64,000 bases of DNA from Zingiber officinale (Eukaryota > Streptophyta > Magnoliopsida > Zingiberales > Zingiberaceae): positions 130,165,004-130,229,003 of the forward strand of contig NC_055989.1 in the NCBI RefSeq assembly GCF_018446385.1, written 5' to 3'. The translations under genes and the position numbers were made by a program. Each line of letters begins with the position of its first letter. Position 1 is the first letter of the stretch. This document shows, piece by piece, positions 41,040 to 53,381 of the stretch. The notes beneath the pieces were generated by a model. That model ran no database searches and was not told where the DNA came from. It saw nothing but the letters and a program-made list of their open reading frames with translations.

Positions 41040-42158
41040 TAAGCTTCATTGACTCCGATAGAGCTATAAATGGTTAGCATTCTAGGGTCGGGGTAGTTTT
41101 TTCCCATTAAGCTCTTCCAGATAGTAGCTCCCTGTGCTTAATTTGGCGATCACCCGATAAAGGCCCCCCACTGAGGGTCAACTTTGCTGACACCCCTGAC
41201 CAATTTGACTTTTCGCTATACTAGATCTCTGACTTGAAAGGATCTAGGAATTACCTTTTTATCATATGCCTTCTTCATTCTTTGTCTGCATGCGATGAGT
41301 TGAGCGACAACTTTTTCTCTTACCTCTATTCCCAAGTCAAGGTCAATGAGGCATTGTTCAGCATTTTTCTCTTCATCATAATTTTGCTGCCAAACTGACT
41401 TCTCCTACCTTGACCGACACCACTGCTTCGGCTCCATAAACTAAATGAAAGGGAGTTTCACTAGTGCTTTCTCTAGGAGTTGTTCGATAAGCCTACAAAA
41501 TGCTAAGTAGTTCTTCAACCCAATTGCATTTCACATGGTCTAGCTTGATCTTGAGACCTAGAATAATTTCCCGATTGACAACTTCTGCTTGTCCATTACT
41601 CTGAGGATAAGCTACAGAGGTGAAAGCTTGTTGAATACCAAGTCCTTCACACCATTCTCGTAGCTTGCGTCTTTGAAATTGTCAACTGTTATCTGATACT
41701 ATTTTATGAGGAATCTAATACCGGTAAATAATATTTTACCATAAAACTTTTATAACTACGTCTTCTATGATTAGAACAAGAGCTTTAGCTTCTACCTACT
41801 TGGAAAATAGTAAATGATAACTAATAGGAATTTCTTCTGCCTTGGACCGATTAGGAAGGGGCCCACTATGCCCATTCTCTATTAATCAAATGGATATGAC
41901 ACAGTGGAGGTTTTAAGTTGCTTGATAGGGCGGTGTGATAGGGGTTAATGCTTTTGGTAGTACATACAAGAGGCTACAAATTTAGTCATGTCTGCCAGTA
42001 ATGTAGGCCAATAATATCCAACTAGTAATGGCTTCCAAGCCATTGATCTTCCTCCTATATAATTTCCATAGATGCCTTTATGGATTTCCCTCATGACATA
42101 ATCAATGTCATCGAGCCCAAGGCATTTGAATAAAGGATAAGCAAAAGCTCAGCGATAT
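41040..42158 (-). pseudogene. Tat Gypsy integrase-like region
   Basis: The minus-strand reading shows short blocks similar to the Gypsy integrase zinc-binding and core regions (WPTLLADMTKFVASC-like near 41,990) in several frames. A fossil, broken. Confidence 0.6.
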
Positions 42159-42163
42159 AATTT

Positions 42164-43771
42164 TATTGGGACACTTCGGAGCTCGCTCGCTTGCTTTGTA
42201 GATGTTGATTTTGCAGCAGATAAACTCCAAGCAAGCTTCCAATGCTAACAAGAGGATTTACTTGGTATCCACCTCAAGAAGAGATGACTAATCTAAGGAT
42301 CCACACATGAACACTCACTCCACTAAGAAAAATACTTCTCAGAAGAATTCAAAGGTATGGAGAAACCTCGTACAACTCACACACAAGATACAAGTAGAAG
42401 CAAGAAGTAAATATAGAAATACAAAATGAAAAACCTTCCTGCTTGATCTCTTATTGCCCGTGAACACCTCTTGTAAGCTTGGAAGTGTAGCAACACCTTA
42501 GCCCTAAGCTTCCAAGAACTGGCAGAGAAGATGGAGTGAAAATTGTATTTGTTTGAACTCGTTATCACCTTTATATCTTAGCTTTTTAGGGCTCCCAATC
42601 GATTGGATTTGCTCCCAATAGATTGGGCTTTCTCTCAATTGATTACCATGTTAGATCTGTGTGATCCCAACCGTCCAAACCTCGTAACCTACATAACAGT
42701 CATATCCCAATCAATTGGGGAGGCTTTGATCAATCAATTGATCGATTCAAAGTGCCTCTGTGTTCTCGCAGACTTTCCCAAAATTGATTGACCTATCGAT
42801 TCTGACTGCCTAGCATCTTTACGAAAAAACCTATTCTAATCGATCAATTGATCGATTGGAGTGCCTCAATCGATTGGTCGATCGATTGGGAAGCCTTATG
42901 TTCTTATGTGATTTCCTCTCAATCGATCACCTGATTGATTGAGCTCTTCGCATCAATTAACATTGCCCAATTGATCCTGGGCTCTGGTTCAATCGATCAC
43001 TTGATCGATTGAACAACCTAAGGTTGCTTAAACTCAAGTTTAGGGTTCCTAAATCCAATATTTGGGCAATCGTGACCTATTAGAACTCCTCATGCCTAGC
43101 ATCCGGTCAACCTTGACTTGTTGAGACTTCGTCACCAAGTGTCTGGTCAATTCTTTGACCCACTTGGATATTTCTCCTCATGCTAAGTGTTCGGTCAACC
43201 ATGACCCACTTGGACTTTCAAACACCAGATGTCCGGTCAACCTTGACCCACTTGGATTTTCACATGCCTGACTTCACTTACCAAGACTTCTTCACTGCTT
43301 AGCTTCGCTCACTACGGCTTTCACCTGACTTCACTCACCTGGATTTTCCTTCTGCTTACCTTTACTCAGCAGAATTTTCCTTCTGCCAAGCTTCACTCAT
43401 TAGGACTTTTACCTGACTTTACTCACCAGAATTTTTTTTTCTGCCTAGCTTCATTCATTAGGGCTTTCACCTAGCTTCATCCACCAGGATTTTTTCCAAC
43501 TGTCTAGTTTCACTCATTAGGCCTTTTACATCAAGTGTCCAATTAACACTGATCCACTTGGATTTTATTTTCTGCCAACCTTTCCGTTAGACTTACCCTT
43601 GCCTAATTTCCAGTTAGGGCTTCCCAGTCAAGTATCCGGTCAACCTCGACCTACCTGACTTCTTTCTCTCATATTGTCAAATATCAAAGCCTAAACATCA
43701 CGACTCAAGCTTGAGCCAACTTAAGGTTAGTCAACCTGGTTAACCATGACCAAGAGGAAATTGTTTAAATA
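42164..43771 (-). repeat. 3' LTR of the SIRE-like Copia element
   Basis: 1,608 bp, paired with 47,779-49,394. It has the CGATCGAT dyad cluster (about 42,590-43,020) and CTTCACTCACCAG/CTTCACTCACTAG repeats (about 43,260-43,500). Confidence 0.82.
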
Positions 43772-44399
43772 ATTTTTTCCTTTTTTATGTTTGATAGTAA
43801 GTTTAAGTTAAGCTAATCTCATAGCCTTAACTTCTTCTTCATGCCAAAGCATGAATGAGGATTTTCTTCATTCTCTCCCTTTCCAAGAGGGCAAACTCTC
43901 CCTTTGAGTAATGAAGACCTAACTTAAACCCTACATTCTTCCCCTTTGGCATACATCAAAAATTATCTCCCTGAAGAGTTATCCACATGTTATTCATAAC
44001 CTCATAATAAAGGTCTCATACTCTTCATTGTATCCAAATGCTCATCCTAGAGAATACACATCATTGTTTGGAAATAAATTTAAATTATGTCTTTAAAGAG
44101 TAGCTCCCCCTCAAAACATGCTTTAATATTTTCTCATTGTACCAAAAATGACTTGGAGTCCCTAAAACTTTAGAAAATTCAAAACTTTGAAGTTTTGAGG
44201 TTCAAGAATCAAGATTTAATGCAAACCTCATCCTAAACTTCAAATTAGTCTCCTTAACCATTGCATTCTTGTTTTCATCAAGAAAATGATCCTTAAAAGT
44301 TCATAAATGAGTTTTATAGGGTTAAGAATAGTTAACACGACTAAATATAGCTTAAATAAATGAGATCAGATATTTATAGCCAAAATTATCTTTTCCAAT

Positions 44400-44640
44400 C
44401 GATTGAAGTTGGGACTCAATCGATCAAAGCTATTCAATTGATCAACTAATTGTTTCCGCGAGCTTCTGTTCGTGGGAAATGCACATGAATCGATCAACTG
44501 ATTGATCTAGGCAGGGGTCAATCAATCGACTGATCGATTCCGTGAGATTCTGCTCATGAAAATCTAAGTTCAATCGATCAACGGATCGATTGACACCCCC
44601 CGCCCCCAATCGATTGATCGATTGGGTTTCTAATTTTTCT
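44400..44640. repeat. CGATCGAT dyads inside the Copia internal region
   Basis: Five or six AATCGATCAACTGATTGATC-type dyads resembling those of the LTRs but lying outside them, in the 3' internal region. Confidence 0.6.
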
Positions 44641-45349
44641 GAAATCAGCTTTTGGCTAAATTTCAGAAATCCCTAAATAATTCCATGATTTTCAAAAAAT
44701 CATAAAATTTTACGTAGATATTATTTAAATCATATACTATCAAGAAAAAAATAGTTTTCTAAGAAAATAACCTCTATTTTTAATGATTTAAATAAAACTT
44801 AAAACTATTGAAAACTTCAATATTTATTTCTAGTTTGTGTCTAACTATATAATGGCGAGTCCTATCAAAACATAGCCTTTATCAAGGTTTTTCAAAAGTA
44901 TTTTGAAATAATTTTTAAAATCAATTTTCAACCATGTTTCTTGGGCCAAATACACATGACTTGTACACTAGCTTTTCCAATAAGTGGATAACACATAATC
45001 TATATGTTTTGATGAAATCAAAATTCAAAAAGATGCACTAAATCAACATCTTGAGTTTTGTTCATTCTCCTAAGATCTCACTTATATCTAATGTACACTA
45101 AAACACATACAAGTCAAGTTATGGTTTTTGTGAGATGTATATATTGGTTTTGCCCTAATATATGGGATTATGCATATCTATTTATGTAGTTTAAAAATTG
45201 GTCATCCACCTAGGATGTCACTTATTGATTAACATCATTATCATTAATTACAAGAAATTTAAAATAATGCATAATGATTTATGACATACATCAAAATGAA
45301 TAAGTTTAAAAAATAAACATACTATAGCCACATGATGTATGTACGACAT

Positions 45350-45476
45350 CATGCCCTCCCCCATGCCTTAGCCACTTGCACTAATGGCTAATAGTCACCC
45401 GTGATTTATCTCCTCCGTGTTGGCCTAAAGACAGGTTGCGGGGGAATTGGGGGAGAGTGAATTGCCTTTTTACCAT
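45350..45476 (+). mobile_element. 5'-truncated SINE copy
   Basis: 127 bp with body GGCTAATAGTCACCCGTGATTT and CTCCTCCGTGTTGGCC, matching the SINE at 10,973-11,194 (GCTAATAGCCGCCCGTGATTT), and a short TTTTT near the 3' end. It is flanked by an 18-bp direct repeat ATGATGTATGTACGACAT (45,332-45,349) and a 17/18 match at 45,477-45,494. The Pol III boxes are absent, so this is a truncated insertion, nested in the Copia element. Confidence 0.8.
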
Positions 45477-45901
45477 ATGATGTATGTATGACATGACATG
45501 ATATTTTTATTTTGCATAACAAATATGAATACAAACTATAATGTCATGACATATGATGGCAAACAAAGCATGACAATTTAGCATAAATAATATACCTTCA
45601 TTATCTATCAAAGTATCCCTAATTGATTGTTAGATTAAAAATAATCCTAGATTTCCCCTTTTTCTCCTAAGAATATGTCAAAATCCCAACTTGACATTTT
45701 TTTTTTATTTTTCTCAATTGTGCCAATTTAGTTAAGTTCAAATCTTTAAATTTTGGCACATTTTACTCTTCCAAAGAGTAAACATACAATCATTCTCATT
45801 TTCAAGGAGTATAACTACCTTGAAAATGTCCTCCAAGTGTCAACCTCTTCAAGGTTGGGTTAGCTACCCTTCTAATCAGAGTTGACACTTTCTAAACTCA
45901 T

Positions 45902-47159
45902 CTAGAGTATGGAGAACACACTCCTAGGAACTCTAAACCTATTGATGCTCCTTGGGTGTTCTAGGTATTCATTAGGAATAACTTCTCTTGATACTTTCCC
46001 AATGACCTTCCTAGGCTTCTTAGAAGCCTTGGTCACACTCAATTCCTTTAGATCAACTCTAGGGATAGCTTCCCTTATAACCTTCCTAGTAACTTTATTA
46101 GGCTTCTTTGAAGCCTTAGTCACATTAGTCTTTGAAAGATTAGTTCTAGGGATGGCATCCCTTGTAACCTTGGCTTGACCACTTGACCTAGGGTTAGTTC
46201 CATAACTATATGGAACTCTATGATATGAAATCACATCCTTCTTGGCTTTAGGTTTTGTGTCCCAAACCTCCATATCCATTGGATGACTCTTACTTCCCTA
46301 AATCTAGGTTTGACTTCTTTGACCCTTTGACACTAATTGTTAATTTTTCTATGGTCCTCTCTAATTTTTTAAGTCTTGACCTCAAAACTTGATTTTTCTT
46401 CCATAAGTCCTCAAATTTAGATTTTCCCTTAAATCCTTGAGTTTTCTTTTTTTTAGGCATATATCTAAAGTCCTTAAAGTTATTGCCTAATTTATTATCT
46501 ACCTTCCTAGCCTTAGATACGATAGTTTTAGCATGATACTCTACTTGTTTTTCTTTAATTCTATCATGCTTCCTATTTTCATGATAAATTACATTAAAAT
46601 GATAAAGATTTGAACTAGCATGTTTTTTATCATGACTTAAAGGAATTGGTTCAATAAATGATACCTTGGGTTTACTTTTGAGAGCTCCCCCTTGAGTTGA
46701 GCTTCCTCCTTTGTTCTTGGTAGGTTTCTTTCCCTTAAGACATTGACTTCGATAATAACCTTTTTGATTACAAGAGAAGTACACAATGTGCTCCTTGCTT
46801 TTGTGTACTACAAAATCGATCTCCTTTGGCTTCTCCTTAGCCTTGGATGTCACTTAACCCGTCTTCTTGGTCAACTTAGGGCACTTATTTTTGTAATGTC
46901 CTCTTTCCCTACACTCAAAGCATATAATGTGATTTTTATTATTACAATTTAAAATTTTTATAACTTCACATGTAGGGATGACACTTAATCCTCCATTTGA
47001 TTTTGGTTGACTTGTGGAGGTGGCATCATCTTCCTCTCCATTTGATCTAGAAGTAGAAGCCTCTTCTTGCTCCGGTGTCAATGAATGACGCTCCCCCTCA
47101 ATCCTAGAGGTGGAGTCTTCTTCATCTACATCCTCATGCACATGAAATAAGGAGTACAC
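45902..47159 (-). pseudogene. Copia gag with two zinc knuckles
   Basis: Minus strand. A Glu/Ser-rich stretch precedes the CFECRERGHYKNKCPKL knuckle (about 46,870-46,920), a second knuckle-like CNQKGYYRSQC follows (about 46,740-46,775), then a basic, coiled-coil-like region (LRSRLKKLERTIEKLTI) and repeated IPRVDLKELSVTKASKKP-type blocks (three, about 46,000-46,150). The two-knuckle gag fits SIRE/Maximus-type Copia. A fossil. Confidence 0.72.
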
Positions 47160-47778
47160 TCCTTTGTCTTTATCTTCGTGCTCTCTTGAGGATGACTCTT
47201 TTTAACTTTCTTCCTCTTCGGATGTTGAGAATCTCTCAACCTCCGAATCTCCTTCCTCTTCTTCTTGATCCAATGAGTTGTTCTCTTTAGATTTTCTTAA
47301 TTTGGTGTAGTGGAGGATTCTTCATGGATTCTCGCTAGCTTACTCCAAAGCTCCTTAGTATCTTGATAATCCCAATTTTACATGTGATGTTGCTCGACAA
47401 TAAGTTGACCAATAATTTGGTCTCTTTGTTGTTAGCCTCACTTCTTAGCATTTACTCCTTGCTCCAATTGCTTTTCTTGAGAATTTTGCTTTTGAATCCT
47501 TTGGAGTTTCGAAACCTTCCATTAGAGCAAATTATTGCTCTATCTCCATCATGAAGAACTTTTCAATTCTTGATTTCCAAGAATCGAATCTTGTAGATGT
47601 GAATGGTGGAGACATCCTTGTGTCGAATCCGAGTCCATCTTAAAAATCCATCTTAAAGTTGAACCTTTTGATGAAGTCTTTGACTTGATGAAATTGGGGG
47701 TTCAACTTCTTCTTCCTCTAGCTCGTTGCCCTTTCTAGTGATGAGTCAGATGAAGAACAACCTTACTCTAATGCCACT
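47160..47778 (-). other. 5' internal region of the Copia element with primer-binding site
   Basis: Acidic gag N-terminal-like sequence on the minus strand and, at about 47,755-47,778, the primer-site-like AGTGGCATTAGAGTAAGG next to the LTR. A fossil. Confidence 0.55.
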
Positions 47779-49394
47779 TGTTGGGATACTTCAGAGCTAG
47801 GGGGTGAAAAGCTGGTCTCGCTCGCTCACTTGCTTTGTAGATGTTGATTTTACAGCGGATAAACTCCAAGCAAGCTCCCAATACTAACAAGAGAATTTAC
47901 TTACTATCCACCTCAAGAAGAGGTGACTAATTCAAGAATCCACACATGAGCACTCACTCCACCAAGAAAAACACTGATTCTTGAAATAATCCGGAGGTGG
48001 AGAAACCTCATGCAACTCACACACAAGATACAGCTAGAAGCAAGAAGGAAATACTTATACAAAATGAAAAACCTTCTTGCATAATCTCTTGTTGCTTGTG
48101 AACGCCTCTTGTAAACTTGGAAGTGTAGCAACAACTCAGCCTTAAGCTTCCAAGAACTATCGGAGAAGATGGAGTGAAGAATTGTATTTATTTGAACTCG
48201 CTGACACCTTTATATCTATATTTTTAGGGCTCCCAATCGATTTGGCTTGCTCTCAATTGATTACCACATCAGATCCGCACAATCATAGCCATCCAAAACT
48301 CTACAACCTGCACAATGATCATATCCTAATCGATTGACCAATCGATTAGGGAGACTTTGATCGATCGACCGATCGATTTAGAGAGCCTCTGTGCTCTCAC
48401 AGACTTTTCCAAAATTGATTGACCAATCAATTCTGGTTGTCTCGCATCTTTGTGCGAAAACCTGCTCCAATTGATCGGTTGATCCATTAGAGTGTCTTAA
48501 TCGATCAGCTGATCGATTGGAAAACCTGTCGTGCTTATGTGATTTCTTCTCAATAGATCACCTGATCGATTGAGCTCTTTGCATCAATCAACACTACCTA
48601 ATTGATCCACTGATCGACTGCGCTCTGTTTCAATCGATCACTTGATTGATTGAGCAACCCAAGCTTGCTTAAACTCAAGTTTAGTGTTCCTACATCCAAC
48701 ATCCGATCAATCGTGACATGTTGGAACTCCTCATGCCTAGCATCCAGTCAACCTTAACCTGCTGGGACTTCGTCACCAAGTGTCTAATCAATTCTTGACT
48801 CACTTGGACTTTTCTCCTTATACCAAGTGTCTAGTCAATCATGACCCAATTAGACTTCCAAACACCAGATGTCCAGTCAATCTTGACCCACTTGGATTTT
48901 CATATGCCTGGCTTCACTTACCAAGACTTCCTCACTGCCTAGCTTCACTCACTAGGGCTTTCACCTAGCTTTGCTCACCAGGATTTTTCTTTTATATGGC
49001 TTCATTCACTAAGGCTTTCACTTGGCTTCACTCACCAGAATTTTCCTTCTGCTTAGCTTCACTCACTAGGACTTTCACTTGGCTTCACTCACTAGGATTT
49101 TCTATCTACCTATCTTCACTCACTAGGGTTTTCACCTTGCTTAACTCACCAGGACTTTTCACACCAAGTGTCCAGTCAACACTGATCGACTTAGATTTTA
49201 TCTTCTACCAACATTCCCGTTGGACTTGTCTTTGCCTAACCTCCAGTTAGGACTTCCCAGTCAAGTATCTAGTCAACCTCGACCTATTTGACTTCTTCCT
49301 CTCATATGTCAAATATTGAAACCTAAACATCATGACTCAATCTTGAGTCAACTCAAGCTTAGTCAACCTTGACCAAGGGGAAATTGCACCAATA
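47779..49394 (-). repeat. 5' LTR of the SIRE-like Copia element
   Basis: 1,616 bp, ending in AATA at the AATTT duplication. It has the CGATCGAT dyad cluster at about 48,230-48,660 and CTTCACTCACCAG repeats at about 48,910-49,150, in the same order as the partner LTR. Confidence 0.82.
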
Positions 49395-49399
49395 AATTT

Positions 49400-50259
49400 T
49401 TCCCCGATCAAGGTAAATCGAGTAGCTCTTCTTTTCAATAGCCGGGCTTTTATAGAGTCAGTCGATAATGTTCCGCTTTGGAGGAAAGAAATCATAGGAA
49501 TTCACCAATCTTCCTCCCGCTTGGTATTGCCTATTTGAGCTATGTATAAAGTCTGAGAGCTCAGACTATCCAATGTCCACGGGGCCAAGGCACTTGCCAT
49601 CTTTACTAGCTCATCTACTCTCATATTTTCTGCTCGAGATATCTTTTGAAGACTCACTTCTTGGAAGTTAATTTTTAACTGCTCAAACGCCTCCACATAT
49701 CTTCTCAACCACTCGTTCTGAACTTCAAAAGTACCGTGCAACTGTTGTGCCACGAACTATGAGTCAGAATATATAATTACCCGAGTGACTCCTACTATTC
49801 TTGCAGCCTAGAGACTAGAAAACAGAGCTTCATACTTAGCTTCATTATTAGATGTTCGGAAGTAAAGCTGAACGGTCAACTCTATAACTTCTCCCCGAGG
49901 TGAAATTAACAAACCCCACTAACCAACCAATTGGAAGAACTGTCCACATATACCTTTCAGGTTTCTTCATAATCTAGACTAGATACTTCCGTCATAAAGT
50001 CTACCAGGGCTTGAGCCTTAATTACCATACAAGGTTGATATTGAATGTCATTTCTTCTAACTCCATTGTCCATTTTACAAGTCACCCAGAGATTTCAGGG
50101 TTAATAAGACCTTTCACGGGCTCTTGAGCTACTGCTTTCCCTTTTCTTGCCTACTTTGTTTCTCTTCTCCCGAAGATGGGGAAGGCTCTCTTGATCGGTT
50201 GGAGGGCTCCCACTCTGGTTGGTCCTTCCATACCAATCGACTATTACCCCAAGTAGGTC
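49400..50259 (-). pseudogene. Tat Gypsy RNase H-like region
   Basis: The clearest frame (49,753-49,502) reads AQQLHGTFEVQNEWLRRYVE then ISRAENMRVDELVKMAS, typical of the RNase H domain end in Tat-lineage Gypsy pol. Similar sequence continues to 50,259, where the solo LTR lies. A fossil. Confidence 0.7.
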
Positions 50260-50264
50260 GAGTA

Positions 50265-52125
50265 TGTTAGAATTTGAGGGATGCCATAAGGCAATCGCCT
50301 TACGATTTTATCTATTTATTTGACAAGTATAGATTCACTATTTGAGTGAATATTATATGTTTGATTATCTTAAAGTCATTTACTGAATGCCCATGATATA
50401 ATTTATAGAATAAGAGAATTTGTGATTGGATCGCAACTAGTGATTATCTCTACATATGTAATTATGAATATATTTAAATTTCCCTAGTCGTCGAATTGAT
50501 ACATTTGGACATCATCAATTCTATAAGATTAGCACATGTTATATTCCTTGATTCGGCCAAGCAGCTATTTTCTCACTGACTAGAGACATTGGGATGTCAA
50601 GAGTTAAACGTGGATGCTGGTTATGGTAACTAGTTCATTGGAGTGACTCTCTGTAAGCCTTCATATGGTTCTCTATATATATATACATATGTCTGTGAAG
50701 TTCTTACTGCAGCACGAGTGTAAGTTTTCTTCGACTTAAGGTATACAAGTCATCTTGGTTATGGAGACTTATACTTTGACATCTTAAGCAAACATCTCAT
50801 TGAGGTGTGGACCTGAGATAATTGAGTATAAGTTGAAGTGCCTGAAGGTGTTTGGATAGCCCACAGAGGATTCACCGCTCCTTGCGAAGAGGCGTATACC
50901 CAATGACCACTCGTTAAGATTATTACTCAAAGTCTTTGGCCAAAACATCATATGTTAAGAGTGCGAGACTCTTGTACACATGTATGAGTACTTTGAATCT
51001 GCAGAACAAGGAAATATTGCTTGGGCTAAGTGTGACGTAGTCAGCCTAGTGGGGATAAGACACATAGACCATGTCTTAAAATAAGTGGGTATAAGACGAG
51101 TAAAAGGAATGATGCATGATTCATTATAGCTGCTGAAGGGTTTAGAATTAATTCTAAGATCAACTATGATTTTTCAACTAATTGGAGATCATGATGTACT
51201 ACTAGGTGCCACTCATGATCATTTTATAATTAAATAGTTAATTATGGACGACCAAGATAAACCGGGAACCTATTGAGTCACACGTATTAATGAGTCTCTA
51301 AAAGATGTAAAATAAGTTAAAGAATAGGATTCTTAGATCAAGAGATAAATGTTTGGTTGGACCATACATAAGACAAATATAGAAATATTTGTCGCAATGG
51401 AAGCGTGGATGGGTTACATCTCTTATAGAAGAGTTGGACCATATTTGGTTTAATCATGAATTAGTCATGAACAACTTGGTTTAGTTGTGAACCAAACCAA
51501 GGGGTTAATAGACTAATTTTTGGTTAAGAGATAATGGGTTAGATTTGGACTTTCTAATCAAACTCATTAATGAGGGCTATATATTGATATGGTTAAGAGA
51601 AAATTATACACATGAGATCATTAATTGGATTGTAAGATTTTTAGAAAACCTTAACCCAATTTCTCTTCCTCTCTCCCTCTCCCCTCTCTCTATGCCACTG
51701 CCAACAAGGGGAAGCCCTTCCCTCCTTGTTGTCGTGACCACCACAAGGAAGAAAACTCTCCCTTGTGTGCTTCTCTTCCTCTTCCTCTTGATGCCTCTTC
51801 TTCGCTCGTGGCTAGTAACTTCTGAAGGAGAGGCTTGCACTCAAGGAGTTGTTTTGAGGAGCTCGGCGTTGATATGAATAGAGGTGAGGTTTGACAACGT
51901 CGCTACGGTTGATGCCTTTCTCATTATAGGTCATTCGTAAGGTACACCTAGTGTAAATTTACTTTTCGTAAAAATTTAATTATACGATCATGTTTGACAT
52001 GTTGTATCCTTGTATGTGTGTGGTGTGTGTGATATAATAATTTAGAAATTATTATTATTTTATTTTTCACTGCACATGTTTATAAAACATGTTTTAAAAT
52101 ACATCGCATCGGGCATATCTCAACA
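50265..52125 (+). mobile_element. Copia-type solo LTR with perfect target duplication
   Basis: 1,861 bp, TGTTAGAATTTGAGGG...ATCTCAACA, flanked by GAGTA on both sides (50,260-50,264 and 52,126-52,130). It has no internal region, so it is the product of LTR-LTR recombination. A fragment of the same family is at 54,006-54,662. The TATATATATACATATG stretch at 50,675 may belong to its promoter. The small open frames at 51.5-51.9 kb are part of it. Confidence 0.85.
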
Positions 52126-52390
52126 GAGTAGACCAGGAGGAAATATACGACGCATTTCTATGCCATGTCCGAGTGACAACTCATTTTTGCTGCTTCTTGT
52201 GAGTGTAATAGTCTTCGATGACATGGCTCTGAGACTGATGGTAAGTGCAAAAACGTTCTTGCTTGGGGGCTAGAGGAGTTGTCTCTACATTTTGAATTGC
52301 TCCTTCTACTCGATGATCCTTCAGTTTGTACAAGTAAACCTCTTTAGCTTTCAACGAGGGAGGAGGCACTTTCCTCTCAGGCTGAATATC

Positions 52391-52969
52391 TTATTGGCTC
52401 GACATACCAGGACTTTTTCTTTGAGCTAATTGAACTTCCTCCACATTCACGTACTTGACCGAGCGGCCAAGTAGCTCATCAAAATTGATTGGAGGCTTTC
52501 TTACAAGAGATTTGAAAAAATTCCCCTCTAGAAGGACTTGTGAGAAGACACTCATCAGTATTTCCAAGGCGACCAAGGGAACGTCTTGCACCATATTGTT
52601 AAATCTTTGAATATAATCCTTCAGTGCTTCCTTCGATTTTTGTTTCAAGGCGAATAGGTTCATGAAGATTTTGTGATACCTCCTACTATTGGAGAAATGG
52701 TGTAGGAATACAATCCTAAATTCCTTGAATGAATGAATCGAGTTTGTCGGGAGCCGGAAGAACCATCTTTGAGCAGGTCCTAATAGTGTTGTTAAGAATA
52801 CTTTGCACTTTATCCCTTCTGAGTATCGATGCAGCAATGTCATATGCTCAAACTTGTAGATATGATCTTCCAAATCGGTTGAGCCATTATATTCCACCTT
52901 AGTCGGTGGTCTATAATGGAGAGGTAATGGATCTTCGAGAATCCCCACGCTGAACAGAGAAATCACCAA
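52391..52969 (-). pseudogene. Tat Gypsy gag (retrotrans_gag domain)
   Basis: Minus strand, with YNGSTDLEDHIYKFEHMTLL, then GPAQRWFFRLPTNSIHSFKE and LFALKQKSKEALKDYIQRFN, the classic Gypsy gag core. It defines the orientation of the 31.7-54.0 kb element. A fossil. Confidence 0.82.
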
Positions 52970-53381
52970 AGTTCTTGCTCTATTTTTTGGTGGTAACTAT
53001 TGTTGAGCGGTGTCGGGAGGAGGATTGTTTCTAGCTGATGACTCGGTCGATCAAGCATGTTCAATATTCCCAACCGGAGGATGCCTCGTGCCTCCCATGT
53101 GCCTCACCGTGTTGAGATAGATGGGGATGCTCTAGTTGCACAGCAGGCAAGGCTCCATGGGAGGGGTGATGAGCCGACTCTTTCCATATTGTCGCTGGAG
53201 GTGGCTCTTGACTCACTTGCTACTGTCATACTTGATTTACTTGATGTTGTTCTAAGGCATTCTTTACAGCATCTGATACAATCTTTGCTAACTCTGCGTG
53301 TATCAAAGTAATATTGTCGGTGTCTCCCATGAGTCTCGGTTCAGGTGAATAGGATTCCCATAGATGATGCCAATTTGACCT

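Larger units (their letters stand above)
42164..49394 (-). mobile_element. SIRE-like Copia retrotransposon, gag-bearing
   Basis: Flanked by a perfect 5-bp duplication AATTT (42,159-42,163 and 49,395-49,399). LTRs lie at 42,164-43,771 (3') and 47,779-49,394 (5') on the minus strand. Next to the 5' LTR is AGTGGCATTAGAGTAAGG (minus strand), close to the initiator-Met tRNA primer site of Copia elements. Gag parts are at 47,159-45,902 and a purine-rich GCCAAAGGGGAAGAATG motif is near 43,940. I recognise gag only. By eye the LTR pair differs at roughly one base in ten over the stretch I compared, so the insertion is old (millions of years). The element is broken. A SINE fragment (45,350-45,476) is nested in it. 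Confidence 0.82.

Noticed and set aside
45909-46952. Plus-strand frames over the Copia gag
   Set aside because: Antisense shadows of gag; no domain.
51545-51877. 110-residue plus-strand frame
   Set aside because: Inside the solo LTR at 50,265-52,125, without a domain.
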